A stretch of 40,997 nt of DNA from a virus: positions 1-40,997 of the IMG/VR virus record IMGVR_UViG_3300030406_002338; one strand, written 5' to 3'. Made by a program: the position numbers and the translations under genes. The notes under the pieces are model-generated. The model had not been told where the DNA came from, did no database searches, and worked only from the letters and a program-made list of their open reading frames with translations. Shown piece after piece: positions 27,467-33,508 of this stretch. Each line of letters begins with the position of its first letter. The stretch's first letter is position 1.

Positions 27467-27958
27467 CTAAGGCATACCCCCACCATCACCGCTATGTGGT
27501 TGTACGTCTGACTCAGCGTCATTCTGCTCTACGTTCTCAATGACAAGGTTTGATTCGATTCGCTCGTCCGACTCACGCAGTTCTTCGCGCTTGGACGAGG
27601 CAAGTCGGTGTCTCAGCATTTCAATAAGTCCTATAGCTTCGCTACTCTCGTTATTGTTCTTCTGACCCCATCGATCAGGATATCTCCGTTCCAAGAACCA
27701 CGCACGTGCGCGCCAATCGGCACTGTCGACAATGTCGGAAATAGCATTACTTTCAGAGATACTCTCTGCCATCCTTAACGCTCCTGCGAAAGAGTGATAC
27801 GGCTCTTCCTGTGTACTCTCCCCACGTTTGAGCCATCCAAAAAATGTCGAATGTGGAACTCCCACTTGTTCACACGCAGAACTAGGATAGTTCCCTTGTG
27901 CGACAAGCTGACATATTTTCTTACCAATTTCTTTGGTAAGTCGTGTTTTATTTCCCAT
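27467..27958 (-). CDS. small terminase subunit (DNA-recognition protein)
   Basis: The 163-residue protein begins with a helix-turn-helix: LTKEIGKKICQLVAQGNYPS then ACEQVGVPHSTFFGWLKRGE (residues about 8-47). That is the arrangement in many phage small terminases. A helical middle (FAGALRMAESISESNAISDI, about 57-76) and the motif ADWRARAWFLERRYPDRWGQ (about 79-98) are common to terminase small subunits that I remember. The acidic C-terminus may contact the large subunit. It is the first gene of the leftward arm. The ATG lacks a strong ribosome site, and a TATAGT at 27975-27970 is close enough that the message may have a very short leader. Confidence 0.85.
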   Translation of the reverse strand: MGNKTRLTKEIGKKICQLVAQGNYPSSACEQVGVPHSTFFGWLKRGESTQEEPYHSFAGALRMAESISESNAISDIVDSADWRARAWFLERRYPDRWGQKNNNESSEAIGLIEMLRHRLASSKREELRESDERIESNLVIENVEQNDAESDVQPHSGDGGGMP

Positions 27959-27981
27959 ACCAAAATTCTACTATACCAAAC

Positions 27982-27993
27982 TGCCTAAAGGCA
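27982..27993. repeat. small palindrome TGCC-TAAA-GGCA in the divergent control region
   Basis: A perfect four-base-arm palindrome with TAAA in the centre lies 24 bases upstream of the small terminase start. The same CCTAAAGG core appears at 28078-28085. The two elements flank the divergent promoter region, so they may be half of a regulator's recognition pattern. The sequence is short and the regulatory call is inference. Confidence 0.35.
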
Positions 27994-28030
27994 ACTGACC
28001 ATAGTGCAATAAGTTGCGTCCTCTTTACTA

Positions 28031-28050
28031 CTATATGTTTACACATATAG
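28031..28050. promoter_or_regulatory. operator-like inverted repeat in the divergent control region
   Basis: The arms CTATATGT and ACATATAG match perfectly around TTAC. ACTATATGT, which contains the left arm, recurs at 29576-29584 inside the second promoter element. The site lies between the leftward terminase genes and the rightward early genes, where a regulator would control the switch. No repressor gene was recognised in the window, so the binding protein is unknown. Confidence 0.5.
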
Positions 28051-28062
28051 ATAGTAATTTTT

Positions 28063-28099
28063 AACATAATGTAAATACCTAAAGGTATTGACATATGTT
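28063..28099. promoter_or_regulatory. large imperfect inverted repeat overlapping the -35 of the first rightward promoter
   Basis: The arms pair as AACATA, TGT and AATACC with GGTATT, ACA and TATGTT. There is one bulge (28069), one mismatch (28073 with 28090) and a TAAA centre (28080-28083). The promoter -35 (TTGACA, 28088-28093) lies inside the right arm. The second promoter at 29573 has the same arrangement, which argues for a real control site instead of chance. It could be a repressor operator or an RNA hairpin formed by read-through transcripts. Confidence 0.55.
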
Positions 28100-28114
28100 A
28101 TATGGTGTTATAGC
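28088..28114 (+). promoter_or_regulatory. rightward early promoter 1
   Basis: TTGACA (28088-28093) and TATAGC (28109-28114) are separated by 15 bases. The ten bases GGTGTTATAG (28104-28113) recur at the same distance from the -35 in the promoter at 29573, so the pair defines a phage-specific early promoter type. GGTGTTAT repeats again at 28117-28124. Transcription would start near 28121 and read the lysine-rich gene at 28181. Confidence 0.65.
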
Positions 28115-28180
28115 TTGGTGTTATCGGTCAATCGGATCGGTGTAAACAAGTCGGTGCTAAAGCACCAAAGGAGAAATTCC

Positions 28181-28786
28181 ATGCCTACAACTAAAGTTGT
28201 AAGAACTAGACTCAATAACAGACAAGTAAGCTACGCAGTAGCTAAGCATAACGGACACAAAGTCCCTAAGGACTTCAAGGACTGGACTTGGAAAACTGCC
28301 TTATCTTTCCTTAATGGAAAGACTAAGAAAGCCAAACTCGCTCGTGTAGACTTTGAAAAAGTCGCTGGTTATCCTGTTCCTGACGGCTCTTTCAGAGACC
28401 TGATTACAGGTAGAGTTACTAAAGTAACTAAGACCAAGACTTCCAAGAAGTCAAAGACTTCTACTACTACTACCAAAAAGCCAAAGGCTTCCAAGAGTAG
28501 TAAAAAGAACGGCAAGGTTGTAACTGTAAAGCAACCCATCAAAGATGGAATTGACTACAAGAGACTAGCACGAGAGATCGTAAAAGCCCAAGCCTCAGAG
28601 AAATCTGAGGCAGAGGCTAGAGCCTCTAAAGAGGCTATCGATCGCTACACATCTGAGATGGAGATCAAGAGGTTGGGATGGTCATCCCAATTCAAATCAG
28701 AGGATAAGGCTATAAAGCCTTCTCATGTATGGGTCAAGGGCGAGGATGACATTCTCCCTAGAGGAGAGGATCTACTTAAAAAGTAG
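28181..28786 (+). CDS. lysine-rich protein of unknown function, first early gene
   Basis: The start at 28181 is chosen because AAAGGAG lies eight bases upstream and begins a coherent protein (MPTTKVVRTRLNNRQVSYAV). The longer frame from 28088 would begin inside the promoter. The 201 residues comprise a small N-terminal domain (about 1-85, with DFKDWTWKTALSFLNGK and YPVPDGSFRDLITGR), a Lys/Thr/Ser linker (about 86-125), and a helical C-terminal part (DYKRLAREIVKAQASEKSEA). The composition suggests nucleic-acid or host-polymerase binding in early takeover, which is inference. A GGTGC-TAAA-GCACC palindrome (28153-28166) sits just before the ribosome site. Several mutually exclusive hairpins fall in the coding sequence. 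Confidence 0.75.
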   Translation: MPTTKVVRTRLNNRQVSYAVAKHNGHKVPKDFKDWTWKTALSFLNGKTKKAKLARVDFEKVAGYPVPDGSFRDLITGRVTKVTKTKTSKKSKTSTTTTKKPKASKSSKKNGKVVTVKQPIKDGIDYKRLAREIVKAQASEKSEAEARASKEAIDRYTSEMEIKRLGWSSQFKSEDKAIKPSHVWVKGEDDILPRGEDLLKK

Positions 28787-28816
28787 AACAGTATTTATCG
28801 CTCCTGAACATGAGCC

Positions 28817-28922
28817 TAAACTGTTCACAGTTTAACCAACTGCTCCACAGATGTGTGTCTGTGCTGATGATGACTCTAAAGAGTCGAAAGCAGAAAACTA
28901 AGACAAGTCTCGCATGAGCGAG
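28817..28922 (+). ncRNA. cluster of four consecutive hairpins in the gap before the next gene
   Basis: The 150-base gap 28787-28936 contains four perfect stems in a row: TAAACTGT/ACAGTTTA (28817-28834), CACAGA/TCTGTG (28846-28863), GACTC-TAAA-GAGTC (28872-28885) and CTCGC-ATGA-GCGAG (28909-28922). The last ends immediately before the ribosome site of the gene at 28937. No U-run follows any of them, so simple termination is unlikely. A structured leader or stability element is more likely. No tRNA cloverleaf could be fitted. Confidence 0.45.
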
Positions 28923-28936
28923 GAAAGGAAATTTCT

Positions 28937-29179
28937 ATGAAATTTAAAAGAACCGACTTATATCTTCCAAGTGAGGAAGATACATTTCAGACGTACGAGG
29001 AATACACCGAATGGCAAGATCTTTCTGAAGATCTTATCCAAGAGTTGCATTGTTGCATCAAAGATGCTTATGAGGTTGCTCCAGTGGATCACTCGTACAC
29101 ATGCGAGGAGATTGAAACCTTAGCAATTAAATTTTATGAACTTGGTAAAGTTCATGGCAAACAAGCCTCACACAAGTGA
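28937..29179 (+). CDS. 80-residue acidic protein of unknown function
   Basis: The ATG follows GAGGAAAGGAAATTTCT. The protein is acidic, with YLPSEEDTFQTYEEYTEWQD near the N-terminus and a cysteine pair (LHCCIKDAYEVAPVDHSYTC, about residues 38-57). The C-terminal helix ends in LGKVHGKQASHK. Two hairpins lie inside the frame (29016-29035 and 29136-29155). The gene is followed within 15 bases by the next start. No family is recognised. Confidence 0.65.
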   Translation: MKFKRTDLYLPSEEDTFQTYEEYTEWQDLSEDLIQELHCCIKDAYEVAPVDHSYTCEEIETLAIKFYELGKVHGKQASHK

Positions 29180-29193
29180 GAAAGGAACCTAAA

Positions 29194-29538
29194 ATGTTAA
29201 CTAACATTTTATACAAATCAAAATTAGCCTATCGGCTATACATAAAATTCTCAAAACACTACTCACGAGCGATTGATTTTCTTAGAAGAAAATTAAACGA
29301 CTCAATCATAGCGATCGATAGAATCGATCCTTGTGCATTGGACTCGGACATGCGTGAGTACAGATCCATGCGATCGCTTGGGATCACATGGGAGCAAGTT
29401 GATACTCTTTCAGAGTATAACAGGAATGAGATATTTGAAGTCTTTGACTTCATCATAAGCGAGAAGAAAGATTGGAATACTAAGTGTAACTCTTGTTACC
29501 AAGAGATTAAACCTTTAGCAAAGGCGGTAGTTAAATAA
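29194..29538 (+). CDS. 114-residue basic helical protein of unknown function
   Basis: The ATG at 29194 has GAAAGGAACC upstream. A GTG at 29176 in the same frame would place the ribosome site inside the protein. The sequence is helical with aromatic and basic residues (YKSKLAYRLYIKFSKHYSRA), then acidic, ending with a Cys-X2-Cys pair (TKCNSCYQE). The start codon is inside a 10-base-arm palindrome (29190-29211), so initiation may depend on opening that structure. The function is unknown. Confidence 0.65.
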   Translation: MLTNILYKSKLAYRLYIKFSKHYSRAIDFLRRKLNDSIIAIDRIDPCALDSDMREYRSMRSLGITWEQVDTLSEYNRNEIFEVFDFIISEKKDWNTKCNSCYQEIKPLAKAVVK

Positions 29539-29547
29539 ATTTAACTA
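29528..29547 (+). terminator. AT-rich hairpin at the end of the 114-residue gene
   Basis: TAGTTAAAT and ATTTAACTA form nine perfect pairs around AA, covering the stop codon (29536-29538). There is no U-tract and no GC in the upper stem, so termination would be weak. It may stabilise the 3' end before the second early promoter. Confidence 0.35.
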
Positions 29548-29550
29548 AAC

Positions 29551-29585
29551 TACATATCGTCAAATGTTAAATTTGACTATATGTA
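29551..29585. promoter_or_regulatory. 15-base-arm inverted repeat overlapping the -35 of promoter 2
   Basis: TACATAT and GTCAAAT on the left pair with ATTTGAC and ATATGTA on the right. One mismatch (29558 with 29578) separates the two halves and the centre is GTTAA. The promoter -35 (TTGACT) lies in the right arm. The layout parallels the palindrome at promoter 1, so one regulator could act on both. The long perfect halves make chance unlikely. Confidence 0.6.
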
Positions 29586-29599
29586 TAGGGTGTTATAGT
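29573..29599 (+). promoter_or_regulatory. rightward early promoter 2
   Basis: TTGACT (29573-29578) and TATAGT (29594-29599) are 15 bases apart. GGTGTTATAG (29589-29598) is identical to promoter 1 at the same offset. A TGTTAT follows at 29601-29606, as at promoter 1. It would start transcripts near 29606 for the genes from 29685 onward. Confidence 0.65.
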
Positions 29600-29684
29600 C
29601 TGTTATTGTCGAGTTTCAGCTTGACACCAAAACAAACAAGTTTCGATAAGTGCATACGATTGCACTAGCGAGAAAGAGGTAATC

Positions 29685-29873
29685 ATGGATATTTATCCAT
29701 CAGCGATTGAGATCGCAGAACTAATTGACGCTCATGAGGGAGCAGTCAAGGGTGTGTGGAAAGATGACGAACTAACTCCAGAGGAGTTAAAACAACTAGA
29801 CCGAGACACAATCTCGGACGATCACATGGACAGGCACGATCACTTGTCCGATCAGGAGGACACAGATGGGTAA
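29685..29873 (+). CDS. 62-residue acidic protein of unknown function
   Basis: AGAAAGAGGTAATC precedes the ATG. The protein is rich in Asp, Glu and His, ending in SDDHMDRHDHLSDQEDTDG, which might bind metal but matches no motif that I know. The last eight bases overlap the following gene. It is the first gene after promoter 2. A hairpin AACTCC-AGA-GGAGTT, extended to seven pairs (29773-29789), lies in the frame. Confidence 0.6.
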   Translation: MDIYPSAIEIAELIDAHEGAVKGVWKDDELTPEELKQLDRDTISDDHMDRHDHLSDQEDTDG

Positions 29874-30285
29874 CAGAGCAGTCATTCAAATTGAAAACGA
29901 TCCATTGGAGATTTATCTCCATTGGAATGGTGGTAGAGATAGCATTGAGCCAATGCTAGATTACGCAAGAGAGCAAGGTATTCGCTCAGGCGACTATGGA
30001 GTCGCAAGACTTTGCCAAATTATTGGCAATACTCTCGGTGGTACGCTTAGTTTAGGAGTTGCTCCTAAAGGTTCGTACTTAGGCGATGAGGACAATGGAA
30101 CTTATGTAATAGACAATGAGTTCAACATAGTTGGTCGTAAAGGGTTGCCTGTTGGATTTACAGAGCAATCTGTATATCCATACGAGGACATGCTCAGAGT
30201 TGTGCGAGACAAAAATGATAAACATTTTCAGTCTGCTCTCGGAGAACTGCGATCACACAGTAAGAAAGTAGGTAGCCATGAATAG
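29866..30285 (+). CDS. MGNRAVI-type conserved phage/plasmid protein
   Basis: The 139-residue protein opens MGNRAVIQIENDPLEIYLHW, then NGGRDSIEPMLDYARE, and contains DYGVARLCQIIGNTLGGTLS near residues 44-63. I recognise this as a common uncharacterised family of phages, plasmids and integrative elements. Conserved traits include the LHWNGG motif, the (I/L)GN.(F/L)GG.LS segment and a (D/N)NG.Y(V/I)I strand. The biochemical role is unknown to me. Hairpins TTGCCAA/TTGGCAA (30012-30029) and TTTAGGAG/CTCCTAAA (30051-30069) sit in conserved codons, so the structure has been kept alongside a constrained protein. Confidence 0.75.
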   Translation: MGNRAVIQIENDPLEIYLHWNGGRDSIEPMLDYAREQGIRSGDYGVARLCQIIGNTLGGTLSLGVAPKGSYLGDEDNGTYVIDNEFNIVGRKGLPVGFTEQSVYPYEDMLRVVRDKNDKHFQSALGELRSHSKKVGSHE

Positions 30286-30466
30286 GTTTGACATCAGGTG
30301 TGTGTTCTGTAACGAACTCACATGGGCAATCAGACGAGCGAGAGACGGCAGACCATATGTCTGCGGAATGGGCAACAATCCCTCTCCTGTTAAGGAGCAT
30401 GGAAGATGTTGCGACAAATGTAACGAGGACATAGTCCTAGTTGCTAGGATGGGAGCGTTAGCATGA
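30278..30466 (+). CDS. 62-residue zinc-finger-like protein
   Basis: Cysteines are placed as CVFC (about residues 8-11), a single Cys in YVCGMG, and CCDKC (about 44-48), so a small zinc-binding fold of ribbon or treble-clef type is likely. The start overlaps the previous gene by eight bases, and the stop shares bases with the next ATG. Such a protein could bind DNA or a host protein. The function is unknown. Confidence 0.6.
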   Translation: MNRFDIRCVFCNELTWAIRRARDGRPYVCGMGNNPSPVKEHGRCCDKCNEDIVLVARMGALA

Positions 30467-30657
30467 GCGATAGAGAGAAACTTACAAAGTGGCTTTTAGA
30501 CTTGTACGAACAAGAATGGGAAGATGCTGAGTCGTCTCAGACTTACATAAACGAACTCCTGTATCTGTACAGACATGGGATCAAGGGTTTAGAAAGCTAC
30601 ACCACAGAGGAACTACAAAGATTTGTAGATGAAAAACAACAAGAATTATCGGAGTAG
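30463..30657 (+). CDS. 64-residue helical acidic protein of unknown function
   Basis: The protein is one or two amphipathic helices (LTKWLLDLYEQEWEDAESSQ and YTTEELQRFVDEKQQELSE). The ribosome site GGGAG precedes an ATG that overlaps the previous stop codon. No family is recognised. A CTACAAA/TTTGTAG hairpin (30613-30628) is encoded by its last third. Confidence 0.6.
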   Translation: MSDREKLTKWLLDLYEQEWEDAESSQTYINELLYLYRHGIKGLESYTTEELQRFVDEKQQELSE

Positions 30658-30661
30658 TGCT

Positions 30662-30874
30662 ATGCGAGTTTTTGAGATCACAATAGACGAGAGCGATTGG
30701 GATGACATCCGATCGCTCATGCGATCTAAGAAAGCTTTTAATCTAAAGATTAATGGCGAGTTGTTCGAGATTAGATATGATCGGGCAACTGCTAATTATT
30801 ACGGATGGATCAGCGATGCAAATTTCGTAGAAATTAGCGACTTATTACCAAAACGATTACTCACAGGAGTGTGA
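30662..30874 (+). CDS. 70-residue protein of unknown function
   Basis: I chose the ATG at 30662 because CGGAG lies seven bases upstream. The frame is open from 30629, but that start overlaps the previous gene. The sequence reads as a compact beta-alpha-beta fold (MRVFEITIDESDWDDIRSLM, then NLKINGELFEIRYDRATANY). It is followed after three bases by another small gene. A perfect TTAATC-TAAA-GATTAA stem (30738-30753) is encoded in it. Confidence 0.6.
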   Translation: MRVFEITIDESDWDDIRSLMRSKKAFNLKINGELFEIRYDRATANYYGWISDANFVEISDLLPKRLLTGV

Positions 30875-30877
30875 ACA

Positions 30878-31030
30878 ATGAATGAATTATTCTACGAATG
30901 GCTTGAGAACAACGCACAAGCGTGGTACAAGCGAGGATTACAATCAATGGACATTGATGTTTTTACAGAAAATGGGGAACACGAAGTTATAGTTAAATAT
31001 AACTTTGGCGAAATTAAGGAGCAAAGCTAA
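30878..31030 (+). CDS. 50-residue protein of unknown function
   Basis: The open frame reads MNELFYEWLENNAQAWYKRG and ends in IVKYNFGEIKEQS. CACAGGAGTG precedes the ATG. The stop TAA shares its final A with the ATG of the pyrimidine-dimer-glycosylase-like gene, so translation is probably coupled. It resembles the fold pattern of the 70-residue neighbour (a helix then two strands). An AAGTTATA/TATAACTT hairpin (30984-31005) falls in its second half. Confidence 0.6.
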   Translation: MNELFYEWLENNAQAWYKRGLQSMDIDVFTENGEHEVIVKYNFGEIKEQS

Positions 31031-31446
31031 TGCAAACATTTTTACCATATGAAAATATGAGCGAGTCGGTTGCGTGCTTAGATACCAAGCGACTTGGCAA
31101 ACAACGAGTTGAGGCTCTGCAAGTGTATAACATAATCACAGGTGCGTTGACCAAGAAAGGTAAACCTTACAAAGGTTTCGTCAATCATCCTGTTGTAAAC
31201 ATTTGGAGAGACCATGTTGACGCTCTAGCGTTGTACACCAACCTGTGCATATTAGAGTGGATGGCAAGAGGTTATGAAAATACTATGGAGTATTTACCGA
31301 TTGGAAATGGAATCACGCTACCAAATTTATTTGGTAACAAAAAATTTCATGACTCGCACAAGAGTAACCTATTACGCAAGGACGAGGAACACTATGGTCA
31401 GTTCGGATGGAATGTACCTACTGACATGCCATATGTGTGGACATAG
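31030..31446 (+). CDS. pyrimidine-dimer DNA glycosylase-like protein (MSMEG_6728 type)
   Basis: The 138 residues match the pattern that I associate with the pyrimidine-dimer glycosylase family. The N-terminus is MQTFLPYENMSESVACLDTK, followed by RLGKQRVEALQVYN, then FVNHPVVNIWRDHVDALALY (about residues 50-69). The C-terminal block reads FHDSHKSNLLRKDEEHYGQF plus GW, and closes with DMPYVW. Family members remove UV dimers by base excision. That role would suit a surface-water phage, but I cannot confirm the catalytic residues here. A bacterial-type (not T4 denV-type) version is likely. It ends the gene block served by promoter 2. Confidence 0.7.
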   Translation: MQTFLPYENMSESVACLDTKRLGKQRVEALQVYNIITGALTKKGKPYKGFVNHPVVNIWRDHVDALALYTNLCILEWMARGYENTMEYLPIGNGITLPNLFGNKKFHDSHKSNLLRKDEEHYGQFGWNVPTDMPYVWT

Positions 31447-31456
31447 GGAGTTGGAT

Positions 31457-31486
31457 TTGACATCCTGTTGCAGATGGTTATATAAT
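31457..31486 (+). promoter_or_regulatory. near-consensus sigma70 promoter
   Basis: TTGACA (31457-31462) and TATAAT (31481-31486) are both perfect, with an 18-base spacer. This is the strongest promoter in the window. It starts near 31493 and would read the SAP/AAA/VWA gene block beginning at 31537. It has no palindrome of the kind seen at promoters 1 and 2, so it may be constitutive. Confidence 0.75.
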
Positions 31487-31536
31487 AAGTATGTGGTTGT
31501 CGATTTGGCAATCACAAACAAGTCAAAGGAGTTACA

Positions 31537-31818
31537 ATGGCGATTTCTAAATCTGAAAGACGACATTTGTATGCACAATTGCTTGGCGTAGATGTATCAG
31601 GCAAGAGTGGTAAAGAGTTGCACCAAATGGTCAAAGACCATAAAGATGGTTCGCAACTTGAGAAGATTGCTGACAAAGTAATCGAAAAACTAAGCACAGA
31701 CTCAAACGCTGAGGAGCGTGTAAAGAATGTGTTGGGCGAGGTGTTAGAGGAATTATCATCAGATGATGATGATGAAAGTAAAACAAGTTCAGACGCTAAA
31801 GAGCATGCAGTAGCATAG
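31537..31818 (+). CDS. 93-residue acidic protein with a SAP-like N-terminus
   Basis: AAAGGAG lies five bases upstream of the ATG. Residues 1-35 read ISKSERRHLYAQLLGVDVSG, then KSGKELHQMVKDHKDG, which is a helix-turn-helix-like pair similar to SAP/HeH motifs that bind nucleic acid. The C-terminus is a long acidic, serine-rich tail (ELSSDDDDESKTSSDAKEHA). It is the first gene after the strong promoter and precedes the AAA+ ATPase block. Function as an adaptor is inference. Confidence 0.6.
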   Translation: MAISKSERRHLYAQLLGVDVSGKSGKELHQMVKDHKDGSQLEKIADKVIEKLSTDSNAEERVKNVLGEVLEELSSDDDDESKTSSDAKEHAVA

Positions 31819-31842
31819 CTTGAGCGAGAGAGAGGACACGAC

Positions 31843-32553
31843 ATGGCAGACATGAAAGTAAATAAAATTACTATATCTAACGATATAGTACAGAGTCTAT
31901 TAGACGCACATCAGCGAGAGGGTCAGATGACTCAAACGCTTATGGATAACATGCACAGAGCATTTTCACATCTTACAGATGTTGACAACGCAGTTGTGCT
32001 ATGGGAAATGACAACAACTTGTCCATGCAAATTGGAGACTAAACTTGTTCTCAAAGAGAATGAGGGTGGTATGAATTGGAACATACAAGTGTGTGATCTC
32101 TGTGATTATGATCGCAGTGCCTTGAGAGCCGACAACATCTCAGATGCGATAGGTAGAACCTTATCAGCTTGGACGAACTCAGTTGGTAAGAAACATCTTA
32201 TCAAGGCTATCGCACGAGAGACAGGTAGTGATGTCAATGACATAGGTGTTTCAAGCGATCCTGACTCAATGGAATTGATAAGATTCCAAGATAAGAAAGT
32301 TAAGCTATACGAAAACTCTTTAAGAGTTTGTGTAGACATGCTAGACGATCTCATAAGCATGATCGATAGAAAACGACTAAGCAAAGATAACTTTGCTAAG
32401 TTGCAAGACATACTTATGACTAAGGGAGCAATTATTGCTCACATCTTCAACGAGGGGATCATAGATCCAAACAAACAAGCAAGTGCGAAAGATGTCGCAC
32501 GTAAACTAATCGATTCTATCGATGGCGAAAGTGAGGGAAAAAATGCCAATTAA
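31843..32553 (+). CDS. 236-residue protein with a Cys4 zinc site
   Basis: The first 50 residues are helical (VQSLLDAHQREGQMTQTLMD). A zinc site follows with CPC near residues 60-62 and CDLC near 86-89, in TTTCPCKLETKLVLKENEGG and NIQVCDLCDYDRSALRAD. The rest (about 95-236) is helical, ending in an acidic tail. It overlaps the AAA+ gene by 11 bases. No family is recognised. Its place just before the ATPase suggests a substrate adaptor, which is inference. Confidence 0.65.
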   Translation: MADMKVNKITISNDIVQSLLDAHQREGQMTQTLMDNMHRAFSHLTDVDNAVVLWEMTTTCPCKLETKLVLKENEGGMNWNIQVCDLCDYDRSALRADNISDAIGRTLSAWTNSVGKKHLIKAIARETGSDVNDIGVSSDPDSMELIRFQDKKVKLYENSLRVCVDMLDDLISMIDRKRLSKDNFAKLQDILMTKGAIIAHIFNEGIIDPNKQASAKDVARKLIDSIDGESEGKNAN

Positions 32554-33508
32554 TGAATCAGAAATAGATAAGTTGATAAAACAACTTAAACAACAGGATA
32601 AGACTCCTGTTGCAACTAAAACACCTAAGCCTAAGGCTCAAAAGCCTAGTAGGTCGGGCAAGTGGAAAGACGCACCATCGTGGTTCTTTCCAAGTAAGTA
32701 TGGCGAACAGGTCGCTGACGAACTTGAGGTGTTCATCAAAAACAGGACACCTGTGATGTGTATCGGTGGCACAGGTCTTGGTAAGACTGTGATCACAGAC
32801 ATGATCGCAAGAAAGCTAGGTCGCGGTAGCGTTGGATTCAACTGCTATTCAGGTATGGACATAGCATCGCTTGTGGGATTGTGGTTGCCTCACAAGGGCG
32901 ATGTCATTTGGAATCATGGTATTGTTACCGATGCCATTATTAAAGGTTTCATTCTCAGAATTGAGGAATGGACGAGGTGTACACCTGAACTAAAATCTAA
33001 GATGTTTGGAGTCATGGACTCCAAAGATAGATATTGGGCGTTGCCTGAGGCTAAGATCGACAAAGTCGATGTTCATGAGAACTTCACTATTGTCGCTAGT
33101 GCGAATCCTGCGGGCAAGGGTTACGTAGGTACCATGAGAGAGGACAAGGCTACTATGTCTCGGTTCGGTGCGGTCATTGAAATCAATGAGCCACTAGCAA
33201 ACGAGGGCAAAGCTATGCTTAACGCAACTGATAACAATCATGATCTATCCCAAAGGATAGTCAGATTCGCAGAGTTGTGCAGAAAGGATGCTCTCACGTA
33301 CGTATCTACAAGAGACATCTACTACCTCGCTACTGCGATCAAATCAGGATTAGATCCTAAAAGAGCAGTCGAGGTTACAATCGCACCTAAGTTCGAGGGT
33401 ATGGAGTCTGCGATAATCACGCATGGTCGATCTGTATTCGAGGACATGGGTAAGGAAACAAAAACTGACACAGTCAGTTCAGTAGCGAAAGGAAAGACTG
33501 ATGCCTAG
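32543..33508 (+). CDS. MoxR/CobS-like AAA+ ATPase
   Basis: I chose the ATG at 32543 because GTGAGGG lies just upstream. An alternative ATG at 32522 would add seven residues. Walker A is GGTGLGKT (residues 75-82). The Walker B strand is FILRIEEWTR, where an Asp-Glu pair is usually expected. Sensor 1 reads TIVASANPAGKGYVGT, and an arginine-finger candidate sits in ATMSRFGAVIEIN. This follows the MoxR/CobS class, whose members pair with VWA-domain proteins as chaperone-like or chelatase-like assemblies. The next gene, overlapping by eight bases, encodes exactly such a VWA partner. A cobaltochelatase large subunit is not present. Confidence 0.8.
   Translation: MPINESEIDKLIKQLKQQDKTPVATKTPKPKAQKPSRSGKWKDAPSWFFPSKYGEQVADELEVFIKNRTPVMCIGGTGLGKTVITDMIARKLGRGSVGFNCYSGMDIASLVGLWLPHKGDVIWNHGIVTDAIIKGFILRIEEWTRCTPELKSKMFGVMDSKDRYWALPEAKIDKVDVHENFTIVASANPAGKGYVGTMREDKATMSRFGAVIEINEPLANEGKAMLNATDNNHDLSQRIVRFAELCRKDALTYVSTRDIYYLATAIKSGLDPKRAVEVTIAPKFEGMESAIITHGRSVFEDMGKETKTDTVSSVAKGKTDA

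Noticed and set aside
28787-28936. tRNA gene
   Set aside because: The four hairpins do not make a cloverleaf. There is no T-loop GGTTCAA-type element and no acceptor stem.
31274-31591. Second plus-strand frame over the glycosylase-like gene
   Set aside because: It overlaps the recognisable C-terminal block of the glycosylase-like protein and the promoter at 31457, with no ribosome site.
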